Shown here: piece after piece, positions 11,840-23,505 of the stretch
Layout: every line of letters starts with the position of its first letter
Position numbering within the stretch: the stretch's first letter is position 1
NCBI GenBank assembly: GCA_963693085.1
Contig: OY856411.1
Coordinates: forward strand, 1,353,198,050 to 1,353,262,049
DNA: 64,000 nucleotides
From: Alisma plantago-aquatica
Taxonomy: Eukaryota; Streptophyta; Magnoliopsida; Alismatales; Alismataceae
Direction of reading: 5' to 3'
Translations under genes and position numbers: made by a program
The notes under the pieces: generated by a model
Databases searched by the model: none
Told to the model about the DNA's origin: nothing
What the model saw: the letters and a program-made list of their open reading frames with translations, nothing else

Positions 11840-12560
11840 AGAACATCCTAGGCGATACAAAACTGGCCGATAGGGAGGAGAAGTTGTGCATCACACCTGT
11901 GGCCCGACACGGGTGTGTCGGGCGACACGGCCGCGTGAATCAAACCACCCGACATGGACTTCCCCGAAAGAGAGAGAAATGTGTCCCCCGATAACAAGAA
12001 TAAGTGATGCGGCACAAAAATGGGCGATACGGTTTATCACCCTACACGGCGTATCGGGCAAACGTGTAAGAAAAATGTATCGCACGGCACACGTGTCGGG
12101 CGACACGAGAAAAATCAACTAAAGACGTCCACCCGATACGCTGTGCGTGATAAGAACTTGTGTCGGGCAAGCAGGCTGTCGGGCTATACCTTTGCTATCT
12201 GAAGCAACCGTGGCCGACACAAGAGCAAAAAGGGAAATTACTACATGATACGGGTGGCTAGAAGAGCAAAAGTAATGGCCCGACACAGTAAAACCTCCAT
12301 ACCATATATAGCAACCTCAACCGGGGGTAGAACGGGTAAATCTGGGGTGTGCGTCGGCCATTGAGACAAGTCATTCTCGAGATGAGCGGTTCCATCCGTC
12401 TAATCAAGGGCAATTATTCATCTTGCCCGGTACAGGCACTCGTCGCCCGGGAGTACTGTCTGTCACGTCCTTTGCAATCCCCGATAGACCCTTTTGCCCG
12501 ATATGAGCGGTTCTGCGCGCCGGCTGAGATGCTGCCCGGTACGATAAGCAAAAGGAGATA
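11840..12560. repeat. Second CpG-rich motif array, internal to element Y
   Basis: The same vocabulary as in the Y LTR appears here (GTGTCGGGCGACAC, CCCGATAC, CCCGACAC), for example near 11910, 12045, 12090, 12155 and 12500. The stretch is locally G+C-rich. It lies between the integrase end and the 3' LTR. Several short frames here are products of the periodic motif and are not called. Confidence 0.65.
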
Positions 12561-12882
12561 CATGCCCGATACACTGCCTGAAAACTAAAACAAGGCGAAG
12601 GAAAAGTGATTCATGGGTAAAACATAATTGGCTTAGGGTTAATTCCCCGACCTCAGATAGTATTACTCCTCAATGCTTCATAAATCAGAGTGGTGGCCCA
12701 TAAAACAAAAGAGTCAGCTCATGTGGCGCATGTACTGACTAGGGCTTTATTAGAGTCCAAATGTTTGTAATGTTTGTTCTGCATGAAAGAAAATTACATC
12801 CTATAGAAAGAAAAGTAAAATTTCGAGCTACCTCCCGAGGAGCGCTGCAGTTTTCGTCGCCAGCTCAACCAGTTTAGGCTCT

Positions 12883-13418
12883 TCATTTTTGGCTTTCAAC
12901 AGCATCCATGTCTTGCAAGTTGATATCTTCCCTCCTGACAAAAGCTTCATCCTCATAGTACCTCTTCACTCTGTGCCCATTTACTTGAAAGACCTTGGTC
13001 GGATCATCTTTGTCGTATAGCTCCATCATTCCTGATGGGTAAATCTTCGACACAGTGAATGGTCTCGACCATCTCGTTTGTAACTTTCCAGGAAAAAGAC
13101 GAATGGAGGATTTAAATAATAAAACTTTATCCCCTTCACTTACATCCTTCCTCCTTAGGTGGGCATCATGCCACACTTTCGTCCTTTGTTTGTAGATTTT
13201 TGCATTTTCATAGGCATGCATCCTTAACTCTTCAAGCTCTTGTAGTTGCAAATACCTCTTTTCTCCCGCTTTCTCTAGATCCATATTCAGGAATTTAATT
13301 GCCCAAAGGGCCTTGTGTTTCAGTTCCAGAGGTAGATGACAAGATTTTTCATAGATTAACTTGTAGGGGGTGGTTCCAATGGGCATTTTGTAAGCAGTCC
13401 TGTAGGCCCAAAGTGCGG
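12883..13418 (-). pseudogene. Integrase C-terminal fragment, Ty3/gypsy Athila-like
   Basis: About 178 codons run without interruption to a stop at 12883. The first residues, PALWAYRTAYK, then PIGTTPYKLIYEK and LPLELKHKALWA, are the signature of the region just after the integrase catalytic core in Athila/Tat elements. FPGKLQTRWSRPF (about residues 111-123) and VNGHRVKRYY (about 147-156) belong to the C-terminal domain that contacts DNA. The catalytic D,D,E residues lie upstream and are missing because the element is truncated at 13418. The initiating ATG of the open frame lies at the junction with X and is accidental. It cannot encode an active integrase. No downstream pol domain follows, so this marks the end of the polyprotein. 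Confidence 0.9.
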
Positions 13419-13439
13419 GCAATAAATGCCTAGAATCGT

Positions 13440-14050
13440 GACCAACCTACATCACAACCTACAACATTTACTGCGGTCGCTCCACCATCTCTTTCGTGGT
13501 TCCTTCATCTCCTCACCATCACACCATCAATGCCACACCCTATCCATCATCGCAATCTGCACCTCTCCGTTGTGACCTGCCCTCCAGTAAGAGGTCACAA
13601 TCCTATCTCTTCTCCGCCAACATCTCACCACCAATGCCTTCTACCCTAATCATCCGCTCATCGCTTCCTGCTACTTCACACAGACCGGGGGCTTGACGGA
13701 GACTGCGACCACCCTTGTCATCAAACAACTACAACCCGCGGTGTTCCAAACCAAGACCGCGACCTCCTCTCCATCCCCACAACTTGCGGTCTTCACCAAC
13801 CTCCACTGCGACCATCCCTGGACCGCGGTCATCTACCTACTGCCCCTTCACCTTGTCTGCCATCTTCACCACCTACTGCATTAACCGCGGGCAGCACTTA
13901 TTCAACCAGGTCGCAACACACCAACAAATCATCGCGACCCCAACGCCATGCAACAACAACCTCTCCTCCAGCTGATGACCTCGACCTTACTCTTCTCCAA
14001 CTGCGGGAAAGGCATCCAACTCCAGACCGCGACCACAAGGACCATGACCT
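13440..14050. repeat. CpG palindrome array (GACCGCGGTC-type) in the X left LTR
   Basis: Words such as GACCGCGGTC, CTGCGGTC, GACCGCGACC and AACCGCGGG recur in a C-rich background, ending just upstream of the TATA box at 14076. The matching array in the right LTR is 19540-20140, where many CpGs have become TpG or CpA. The C-rich plus-strand frames at 13496-13975 are by-products. Confidence 0.65.
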
Positions 14051-14075
14051 CACTACTGATGTCCCCAGCCGTGCC

Positions 14076-14083
14076 TATAAATA
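14076..14083 (+). promoter_or_regulatory. TATA box of the X left LTR
   Basis: GCCTATAAATAGAA, conserved at 20170 in the right LTR. It lies at the downstream edge of the CpG motif array, consistent with the U3/R promoter. Confidence 0.65.
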
Positions 14084-15569
14084 GAATAACACCCCTACCA
14101 TTTTGGGGGGATCTTGCCCAAGCGCCGCCAGGCTGCTAAAGTGAGCCGGGGATCAAGGTCCAGACATCGAAAGGCTTTCGTTTTGTCTCCATCACAAGGA
14201 GGACTCGACCCGGAGCCCCGTCGGAGTGTCTCGAGGTCTGAGAGGACCGAGGTGCTTAGCTTACACTCTCCAACAAAAGGCTTCCATTCTCTCTCCTCCC
14301 TCCACCCCTGGTCTTCATTCTCCAAAGGTGGAAGCTGAGGAGAGAGAATATCAGCGTCACCACCATCCTCACCACTAAAGAGAGAGAAAACCCACATCAC
14401 TATCATCCATCCATCCGTCCGTCGTCCATGTCCACCCAGATCTGAGGTGGAAATCATAGATCTGGTTCATCCATTAATCACCACACCCATCGATGCATTC
14501 ACGCTACTATTCAGGACAGATCTAGAGAGAGAGAGAGAGATAGTCGAGGAGTCCAGAAGGATGAAGAGAAGAACCAAAGGATGAGATCTGGCCTGCACGG
14601 AGGCTGAAGAGTGAGAGCCACCTCTCCTCTACGGGCTATATTTCTTTTTTCTTCTCTTTCATTCTATTGAATTCCTTTGTTTATTGTACAAATGATGTTC
14701 ATCTGTCTTTGTTCGGTGCTAACCATGCTTGTCTATGGCTAGTTAGCTCCTTCTTGGCTATGTAGCCCATTCTGGCATGTATATGTACTTCTTCCTTAAG
14801 CAAGTAGATTCATATCAGATCTAGTATGTTGCATGTTCTATTTTCTCTTTCTAAGTTATGATTGCTAGTTTGGTTGATCTCTTACTCGCTTGAACTACTA
14901 TTTCTCCTGTATCGAGAGATCCATTGTAGGAATAGCTAAGAGATGATAGTTTGGATCTGAACCCGAGAGGAGGAAGATCCATGGTACTCTGTTCCTAATA
15001 TCTCCGGATGTCCTAAGACCCGAGAGGGAACTTAGAATATTTGGAGGTATTGATATGTAATCCTTGAGAGAGGCTCGATGACATATCGTTGATGGTTCTA
15101 GTCATGAATTGTGAGAGCGAGTGGGACGATCCACATGACAGATGCTATTGTGCCTACTAGATGCTTGCTTGGGTGTTTGAGGGTTGTCTACGCCCGAGAT
15201 CCAGTGCATAGACTATACCGTTTGGGGTTACACAACCAGGAACTCTCTTTCTATTGATTAGTAGAACCATGATCTCTATTTTGTTCTGTTTTGTTTTCTT
15301 TTCTTTTATTTGTTTTGTTTTTAAATTGTGACAACCCTCTAAACTAGTTCTAGAACCCCTTTTTCTACCGACTATCGCTTTGGCTTATCTGATCCAAGAA
15401 CGAGATCTGTGGCGTCCTAAATGTCACCACATCCCTGTGTTCGACCTCGTATATCTACTTCGACCCCGTAATAAAAGTTGTGGGGGTCTTTGCAGGTTTC
15501 AGGTTATAAATGTAAAGCTTGATTCCTTGCGTTCGTATCTGGACACGAGAAAAAGGCCGATCAACTTTT

Positions 15570-15586
15570 TTGCACCGTTGTTGGGG
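15570..15586 (+). other. Primer-binding site of element X (tRNA-Asp type)
   Basis: TTGCACCGTTGTTGGGG follows the LTR by six bases and resembles TGGCGCCGTTGCCGGGG, the site complementary to tRNA-Asp used by Athila/Tat elements. Of four differences, three are transitions expected from decay of methylated CpG or CpNpG sites. Confidence 0.75.
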
Positions 15587-15641
15587 ACATGGTTTTCTAA
15601 GTTTACACACCTAGTAGATTTTGTTTTGTCACTATAAGCCC

Positions 15642-15642
<1 letters not shown>

Positions 15643-15707
<65 letters not shown>
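15643..15707 (+). repeat. (TA)n microsatellite
   Basis: About 65 bases of uninterrupted TA dinucleotide just inside the internal domain of element X. The minus-strand frame with repeated Tyr-Ile is an artefact of it. Confidence 0.95.
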
Positions 15708-15710
<3 letters not shown>

Positions 15711-15786
15711 TAGTTTTTCTTTTTTTTAAACATACTTGTCCATATATACTAAATAGATTTCCTTTTTCTTATACTCTTTTTTCAGC

Positions 15787-17190
15787 CATGGATCTCGCTT
15801 CGGAAAGACAAGTGATCTTCTCCACCTGTCTGCCCGAGTTTTTCCGCAGTTCTGACTGCTAGCAAATAATTGAGGGTCGTGCTCTACAACTAGTCGAGTT
15901 ATACTCACCTCTACCATCATCGCATATTGAAATTCCAACAACAGAGACTGCCAGTCAACCCTCGATTCTTGTGCTATCATGGGATCAAGAACTGATTAAA
16001 GCAGTGAAGCTAACTGGAGAAAGGGTCAATGTGCTCACTTCCCTTGTTCCTCATTTCCAAGAAGATGTTGATCCAATGCAACAACTACTAGAAGAGCAGG
16101 ATCATCATCTCAAAGTAGCCACCGAGGTTGTAGGCCGCAGTAGAAGACTGTTGAATAAGGATTCATCCAGAAACATCAGTTTGATACAGCGGATTCCCCT
16201 CAGATGTGTTTGGTAGAATTGACGGGTCTCAAAAGCATTGCTGCTCAATTACAACAACTTTATGAAAAAGATGTTGAACAGGGCAGAAGGCTCCAAGAGC
16301 TCATCAATTTAGTTGCAATTCGGTTACAAATGCCATCACAAGATCATGAGGATTTTATTAATCAAGACCATTCCATTGGGTCTGAAGTAGAGTATGCATC
16401 ACCATCCTATTCAGACCATCAACTGGATTCACCAGGGTTTTTCTGTGAAGACCAACTCACTTGGGGAAGCCCTTCCTTCTCTCCAGATGACCCTACTGAT
16501 GAACCAATGGAAGATATGAGTCATAGACATGAATGGGTCGATGATCACAATGATGAAGACTCTAAAAGCCAAGTTTCCTCACAACCAGAAGGTTGGTCAG
16601 AGGAACTAGAGTCAGATATTGAACCAAACTAGGGTGATATCTCTCATATTGAGACATGTCACTTCACTTTGAGTAGCATGCCAACCATGGTTTGGAAAAA
16701 CTTGTTTGACTACAACGATGAAGATAGATGCTCAACATGGAGCAGTGAGTATAGTAATGAAGACGAGTTGAAGCAGCACGAGCCATCATTCGCCACCATC
16801 CCTTTACAAGGCTTGGTGGGCATCGACGGTGTAGGGTGGACAATACACCACAACAATATTGCTGAGCACGAAGATACCCCAGACCCCATAGAGTGCGACA
16901 AACTTGGGGTGGTAGATTCGTAATAAAATTCACCAGGGGATACTTCTTGCTCAGAAAATGATTGGATGACTCAGACTGCACATGAAGATTTATCTGACCA
17001 TCCAACCTCAAGTTCAGAGATGGAGGGAGGAGAAATGGATCATACCCAAGTCATTCATCCTATCCCCTACATCTCATCCTGTGTTGACATCCCAGGACCT
17101 TCATATTCAGATTCATATAATAAAGGTACCCTGAGGATGATATGTCGAAGAATTCATCCTAGTGAAGTTCAAGACACTCCCAGCACATAG
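15787..17190 (+). pseudogene. Decayed acidic, coiled-coil-like protein gene of element X
   Basis: I do not recognise this protein. A plausible start, MDLASERQ, lies at 15787. After a frameshift the frame is open from 15863 to 16216 and has heptad-like stretches (LVPHFQEDVDPMQQLLEEQ near 16048). After a second shift one frame runs from 16204 to 17190 with only a few stops (at 16632, just after 16923, and the end). That frame begins with another heptad-like segment, SIAAQLQQLYEKDVEQGRRL, and then becomes rich in Asp, Glu, Ser and His. Persistence of one frame for about 330 codons suggests a former gene. It has no zinc knuckle, protease or RT motif. It could be a divergent gag-like or element-specific accessory protein. 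It is followed by G-rich PPT-like motifs. Confidence 0.5.
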
Positions 17191-18898
17191 ATGACTTCAC
17201 CGAGTCGCCGGATTTCACTTCACTTCTTCATACTCGGCAGGGCACACATCTCTACCTATTCTTCTCTAATTATGTGGCGGAACCTGTCGGAAAGTCACAG
17301 GTGACACTAGTCCCAAAACATAGGATTTGGGATCCCAGTGTCAGTATCATGGGGTAGTCACCCCCTTTTCTCTTACCCACCCTCCTGTCATTTTGTTAAA
17401 AATATTTTTTTCATAACATTGCTTAGATAGTTTTTTTTCCTCTAACTACTTTAATTTTCCCTGCATACATGCATCATTTTAGTACTTTAATAAATTTCCC
17501 ACCCTATCTAACATGCATTCCCACCCTACTATTCTAAGCTTAGATCTTGCTCGAGGACGAGCAAAATTTTAATCTTGGGGTGGTAGGCTTCACCCTTCTA
17601 CCTCTCCATCCTTCTAGCATGCATTTTTACTTCCTACATTTAGTTTTAAAATTTTCAAAAAAATTCAGCTTTTTAGTTTTGCAATTATGGCTATATGGTG
17701 CGAATCTAATAGATAAATGCTTGACTTTATGCCTAAATGTACAGTTTTCATCTTAAAAATTGATTGACCTTTCACTTGGCTTGCTCTTTGACTCTTTCCT
17801 TGAGTTTGGTAATAAATCTAAGGTTATGTCCCTTTTTCATAGCTTAAAGTTAAATTCCCTTGATCTATGTTGTGAATGGAAAATACATGGTAAAGGACTG
17901 TTGGAATGAGCTAAAACATGATTAAAGACTCCTAGCTGCAAATTCACAAGCTTGTCTCTATTCTAAGGATCCTTGAATCATAATTGCAACTTTTCACACA
18001 GGTGTTAAGCGGATCATGATGGGCTTTGAGCTATGATCAAGATGAAGTGTTTTTCCTTGATGGACTACGTGCCTTCTCACATTAGATTGAGTCAAAAAGG
18101 TGAAAAATATAAAAATGTGTAAAAGAGGCTTGACCGCCCACAAAATCCCAAAAATAGCTATATAGTTCTCACCCAAGCCTACAAATAGAATGTAGATGAT
18201 AAAAGCCTGAATGTGAATAATAAATGAGCGTTGTTTTCTCTTTTAGGAGAGTTGAGGATGGTGCCCAGTCACTGTATGACTGTGCTCATGAATGTGGGTA
18301 TGTCGTGCCTGGAAGTATCACTCCAAAAGCTCATTAGAGAGTCACTAGGAACCCCTAGGAGACCTATGAGATCATATCAGTAGTAGGGTTGGTTCGAACG
18401 CAATACGAGGAGTTCATCTCACTGCTTTGGGCCAACTGGCTGGGATTGCATGGACTATTGCTCGTTACATGGACCAACCTGACATAGATCAAGATCCTCA
18501 GAAGTCATTAGAGTCTTTTGCTTTGTTTCTTAGGACATGAACAAGTGAGAGGCGCACTGTTTACGGATTGGTATGCATGGATTCATGGTGGTTTCTCATT
18601 GCTCATCACCCACGTGATCACCAATGTGACAATTCTTTCATGTCCAATAATTATGATTCAAACCCTCATGAGTATCGATAGGTTGTAGTGAACTCACTTA
18701 ATCTTGCCTGGAAACTCTTTGATCTTGCTTTGGCAGGACTGTGGTTGATTGGTAGGGGGTTTGTTCTAAAATGACATGGATCAGAAGAATTGATGCTTTA
18801 AACTATTTTTCTTAACCTTAGCATCTGCTACCAAGCTTAATTTGGATGTTATCTTTTTGTTATTTGAGCACAATCTTCCTTGAGGACAAACAAGTTTT
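17191..18898 (+). other. Non-coding 3' internal region of element X
   Basis: No open gene is supported. It holds a PPT-like block at 17551-17587 that pairs GAGGACGAGCA with CTTGGGGTGG, much like the true PPT block at 18881-18912. The rest is AT-rich with no recognisable domain. Confidence 0.6.
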
Positions 18899-18912
18899 AA
18901 GATTGGGGTAGT
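18899..18912 (+). other. Polypurine tract of element X
   Basis: AAGATTGGGGTAGT lies directly before the right LTR start TGATAACACC and is preceded by CTTGAGGACAAACAAG. This arrangement is typical of Athila/Tat elements. Confidence 0.8.
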
Positions 18913-21665
18913 TGATAACACCCAAATCTACGCATGTTATCTATGCATTTTATCTATAGTTTCGTGTCACTTTAGTCTTAATTTGCACAATAATGCTCAT
19001 GTTTTATGCTTTCTATCTCTGCTTAGGTAATGTAGTTAGAATACCCAATAATGTAGTTAAATAACCAATGTTGGACTTGCGTGCACCGAACATAGATGAA
19101 CTACCTTGCTCTACTCTCTCTCTCTCTCCTAAATTGTGGCCCAGTGATCTACTACTGCTTGATATTTCATATAACGATCATCACTTCCTTATCCTTCACT
19201 CTGGGCCCAGTTTGACTCTAATTACATGCTTTCACTCTAATTGCATGCTTTCTCTATCTAATTCTCTATGTACACCCATTGGATATTTAATCTCTATTTA
19301 ATCTAGGTTTTATTCTATTTTATGCATGTTATTTGGGCACAAGGGCACAAATTTCTCGACCCATCCACTAATCCAGAGTCCCTCTCTTCTTTGTTCAAGA
19401 CTGTAGGCTCTTCTTCTCTCTAACTGTGGGGTCGCCCTGCAAACCTGCCCTAATCGTGACCAATGATGGACTTTACAGAACTGCCACCCCCGCTTCCCTC
19501 TGCCTCCAGTGCACACCACGGGCAACAAATGCCCAGAACCACGATCAACCAACAACGCGACCTGTAGCAGTTACCACGGTCGCTCCACCATCTCTTTCGC
19601 AGCTCCTTCATATCCTTACCATCACGCCATCAGTGTCGCACCCTCTCCACCATCGCGATCTGCATCTCTCCATCGAGACCTACCCTCCAGCAAGAGGTCA
19701 CGATCCTATCTCTCCTCCGCCTACATCTCACCACCATTGCCTTCTACCCTAATCATTCGCTCATCGCTTCCCTCTTCCTCACGTAGACCGCAGGCTCGAC
19801 GGAGACCGTGACCACCCATCTCATCCAACAATCATGACCCGTGGTGTTCCAAACCAAGACCACGACCTCCTCTCCATCCCCACAGCCTACGGTCTTCACC
19901 AACCTCCACCCCGACCATTCCTGGACTACGGTCATCCACTTGCTGCCCCTTCACCTTGTCTGCCATCTTCATCGCTTGCTGCATCAACCGTGGGCAGTAC
20001 CTATTCAACTGGAGCGTGACACACCAACAAATCATCTTGACCCCAACACCATGCAACCATGAATCTCCTCCAACTGATGACCGCGGCCTTGCTCTTCTCC
20101 AACTGCGGGCAAGGCATCCAACTCCATCACAAGGACCGCAACCTCACTGCAGATGTCCCCAACTGTGCCTATAAATAGAACAACACCCCCTACCATTTGG
20201 GGGGGATTTTGCCCAAGCACCGCCAGGCTGCTGAAGTGTGCCGGGGATCAAGGTCCAAACATCGAAAGGCTACCATTTTGTCTTCAACCCAAGTAGGACT
20301 CGACCCGGAGCCCCATGGGAGTATCCCGAGGTCCGAGAGGACCAAGGTGCTCAGCCTACACTCTCTAACAATAGGATTCCATTCTCTCTCCTCCCTCCAC
20401 CCCTGATCTTCATTCTCTAAAGGCGGAAGCTGAGGAGAGATAATATCAGTGTCACCACCATCCTCACCACTGAGGAGAGAGAAAACTTGCATCATTATCA
20501 TCCATCCATCCATCCATCCATATCCACCCAGATCTAAGGTGGAAACTATAGATCTGGTTCATCCATCCGTCACCACACCCACCGACACATCCACACTACT
20601 GTTCGAGGCAGATCTAGAGAGAGAGAGCCAAGGAGTCTAGGAGGATGAATAGAAGAACTAAAGGACGAGATCCGGCCTGCGTAGAGGCCGAAGAGGGAGA
20701 GCCACCTCTCCTCTACAGGCTATAAGTCTTTCTTCTTCTCTTTCATTCTACTACATTCCTTTGTTTCTTGTACAACTGATGTTCATCCGTCTTTGTTTGG
20801 TGCTAACCATGCTTGTCTATGGCTAGTTAGCTCCTTCTTGGCTATGTAGCCCGATCTGGGCATGTATATGTATATGTACTTTTACCTTAAGCAAGTAGAT
20901 TCATATCAGATCAAGAATGTTGCATGTTCTATTTTCTCTTTCTAAGTTATGATTGCTAGTTTGGTTGATCTCTTACTCGCTTGAACTGGTATTTCTACCT
21001 GTATCAAGAGATCTATTGTAGGAATAGCTAAGAGACAATAGTTTGGATCTGAACTCAAGAGGAGGAAGATCCATGGTACTATGTTCCTAATATCTCCGGA
21101 TGTCCTAAGACTCGAGAGGGAACTTAGCATATTCAAAGGTATTAATCTGTCATCCTCGAGAGAGGCTCAATGACATATCATTGATGGTTCTAGTCACGTA
21201 TCGAGAGAGCGAGTGGGATGACCCACGGGATAGATGTCACTGTGCATACTAGATGCTTACTTGGGTGTTCGAGGGTTGTCTACGCCTGAGAACGAGTGCA
21301 TAGACCGTCCCGTTTGTGGTTACATAGTCAGGAACTCTCTTTCTCTTGATTAGTATAACCACGAGCTCTGTTTTGGTTTGTTTTCTTTTCTTTTCTTTTC
21401 TTTATTTTGTTTTTAAATCGTGATAACCCACTAGACTAGTTGTAGCACCCCTTTTTCTACCGACTATCACTTTGGCTTATCTGACCCAAGAACAAGAACT
21501 GTGGCATCCTAAACGTCACCACATCCATGTGTTCTACCTCGTATATCTACTTTGACCCCGTAATAAAAGTTGTGGGGGTCTTTGAAGGTTTCAGGTTATA
21601 AATGAAAAGCTTGATTCCTTCCTTTGTCCCGCGTTCGTATTCAGACACGAGAAAAAGCTCGATTA
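18913..21665 (+). repeat. Element X right LTR
   Basis: 2753 bp and uninterrupted, against about 2.69 kb for the two left-LTR parts together. It has a TATA box at 20170-20177, a motif array at 19540-20140, and CT/GA-rich tracts. It ends GATTA, a mutated CA. Differences from the left LTR are numerous and look mainly like transitions, so the insertion is not recent. Confidence 0.85.
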
Positions 21666-23505
21666 ATAGCAGAATCTCAATTTATTTAGAAAGAGAGTAC
21701 TACTTCTTACTTTTAGACACCACAATCGCGTACTGGATGATTACAAAAAAATGTGATCTACATGTCAAATATTGAGATTTGTAGTTAGAGCTAGTATAAT
21801 CCTAGCTATACTTGCCAAAATTGAGTGTTATATTATGGTCGCTTGGTTTTTGGATGCACCAACTTCTTTTCTAGATTGGCTTTATAGTGTTCAGTTCCCA
21901 TTAGAACTATACTTTAACTATACTTCAAGTTTTATTTCTAGATCATGTGCGTATAACATAAATAGGTTATGTGTAATAAACTCTATAAATAGACAAAAAG
22001 TATCAGATTCTCATCTTATACTTTAGAAATTACATTGAGGTTGTAGTTTACTACATGAAAATGTGACTCATAAATTCCCTCATAAGAAAAAACTCCCTAT
22101 CTCAAGTACCACTACTCTATGATAGAAAAAGATGAAATGAATGATATTATAAGAATATATAGACATAAGAGTAGGCAATATTTAACACAATAAATAATTT
22201 TGTTCTTTTATGAAGTTCGTTTGGAAAAATATAATTACTCTACTCTCATTATATAACCAAAACTTAATAACATCAACAATATAAAACAACTTGATTCAAA
22301 GTTATTTTCTTTGAACTTATTGCACAATTAGCCACGATAAAAGATTCATGGTGTCCTTGTAAAATGGTATACCAAACTAGTGGTATCCCTATATTCAATG
22401 ATGATTAACCATGATGACTTTTTATCAGGATCTGTGTTTTCAATGGATTTTGTTTTCTCATTTATTTAGATTTTTGATGGTTGAAGAGATGGGCTAGAGT
22501 AGTGATTCATGTCTTTATTAGTCCAATTTATATGATATACCCAATTAACATAACATCATGAATAACATTTTACTGAGAAATTAGGGTCATAAGAAGTATC
22601 TATCAGTTTCGTAATGGTAAACTAGTAGCATTTTTATAATGGAGGATAGTACTTACTCACTAGGTTAATTACTAGATTTATATCTTTCTTATTTCCTAAA
22701 TATATGGTAAATTGTTCCCAACCAACATGTGATAGAATAAAGATTTATATGAATATTTAATGTTCATTAGTAATGTATGGAGATGAAAACCAAATTACTT
22801 CAAATTTAGGATCCAATAAGTTTTCCTTTTGAAAAAAATGCAGGTTGGATCTTGATGAATAATTACTCATTATAATTTAGTGGCATCATTAGATTATACT
22901 TGTAATAACTTATTCATTCTATCTCCTAATTAGTTTTGTTTTTAGGTTTTCCCCTAATTTTCATATTGTGTATAAATAAACTATTGTTCATATTGAATGT
23001 CATGCTTGAAGCCATTCATTCAACACTATAGAGTATGCCTCAATCTTTAGTTCAATAGCCCAACTTCTACATCATAACATGCAATCAAGACCATGATTTA
23101 TTGAAACAGTCAATTTCTATTGAGATAAAATCTTGCAATGACCATGATATCATCAAACTCTCCTACCTATCAAGACTCATGGACTATAGAGCATAGTAAA
23201 AGAAACAATACTCAATGCATACTGATATCTTTCAATATATGACAACAAAAGAATAAAATCTAGCTATAGAGGGCTCCTTGGCCTATCGAGATAGGCCTCA
23301 TCAAGTTTTTCAAGCCTCCTTCTCTCTTTAAAACCACTCACCATTGATACCCACTCCTAAAGATGCCCAAAGACCATCGAGTGTAGTCGTCAATAGCCAC
23401 ACTCCAAAGTAGTGTTTGATACCTGCATATCCATGATTCCTCAATAGAAAAAATGGATCTTGGACTATAGGAGGCAAGCACATAGCTGATCAAGTCTCTT
23501 CACTG
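21666..23505 (+). repeat. Paralogous block P, copy 1, part 3
   Basis: Aligns with 38700-40530. Shared stretches include TTGAGTGTTATAT near 21819 and 38850, GATGATTAACCATGA near 22400 and 39427, and CATCGAGTGTAGT near 23377 and 40409. It includes a candidate old LTR start, TGATGAATAATTACTCAT at 22853. The match ends at TCTTCACTG (23505), where the copia fragment starts. The 84-codon frame at 21772-22026 shows no domain and is not called. Confidence 0.6.

Larger units (their letters stand above)
10006..12882 (-). other. Element Y region between integrase and PPT
   Basis: About 2.9 kb with no intact gene. It contains two internal PPT-like motifs (plus-strand 10926-10943 and 11390-11405), one uncertain 148-codon frame and a CpG-rich motif array at 11840-12560. 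In autonomous Athila elements this interval carries an ORF1/env-like gene; here it is decayed or absent. Confidence 0.6.
8188..13416 (-). mobile_element. Element Y: 5'-truncated Athila-like element nested in X
   Basis: On the minus strand it reads: end of the integrase gene (13418 to 12883), a long 3' region, a PPT (10005 to 9989), then a complete 3' LTR (9988 to 8188). The 5' LTR, gag, protease, RT, RNase H and integrase core are absent. The host LTR of X resumes at 13417 within a base or a few of where it was broken, as comparison with 19510-19530 shows. The right junction lies in CGGGC, a word shared by the integrase codons and the LTR flank. It is therefore either a truncated insertion joined by microhomology or a deletion with a very convenient end point. 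Confidence 0.75.
13417..15563 (+). repeat. Element X left LTR, part 2
   Basis: Continues the left LTR after element Y and matches 19520-21665. It contains the CpG motif array (13440-14050), the TATA box (14076) and a GA-repeat at 14521-14542. The end is conserved with Y (CCTCGTATATCTACTTCGA) and finishes GATCA, with the PBS a few bases further on. Confidence 0.85.
7641..21665 (+). mobile_element. Element X: non-autonomous Athila-like LTR retrotransposon
   Basis: The LTRs begin TGATAACACCCAAATC at 7641 and 18913. The left LTR ends GATCA at 15563 and the right GATTA at 21665. A tRNA-Asp-type PBS follows the left LTR and a PPT precedes the right one. The flanks ATAGT (7636-7640) and ATAGC (21666-21670) look like a five-base target duplication with one mutation, and the unoccupied site is seen at about 38700. 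The internal domain (15564-18912) is only 3.35 kb and has no gag-pol similarity. It holds one decayed acidic gene and G-rich PPT-like motifs. Long LTRs around a short non-coding core recall LARD-type elements. Element Y is nested in the left LTR. Confidence 0.85.

Noticed and set aside
13496..13975. Pro/Ser/His-rich plus-strand ORFs
   Set aside because: They are products of the C-rich CpG motif array of the X LTR and recur, with different breaks, at 19426-20062.
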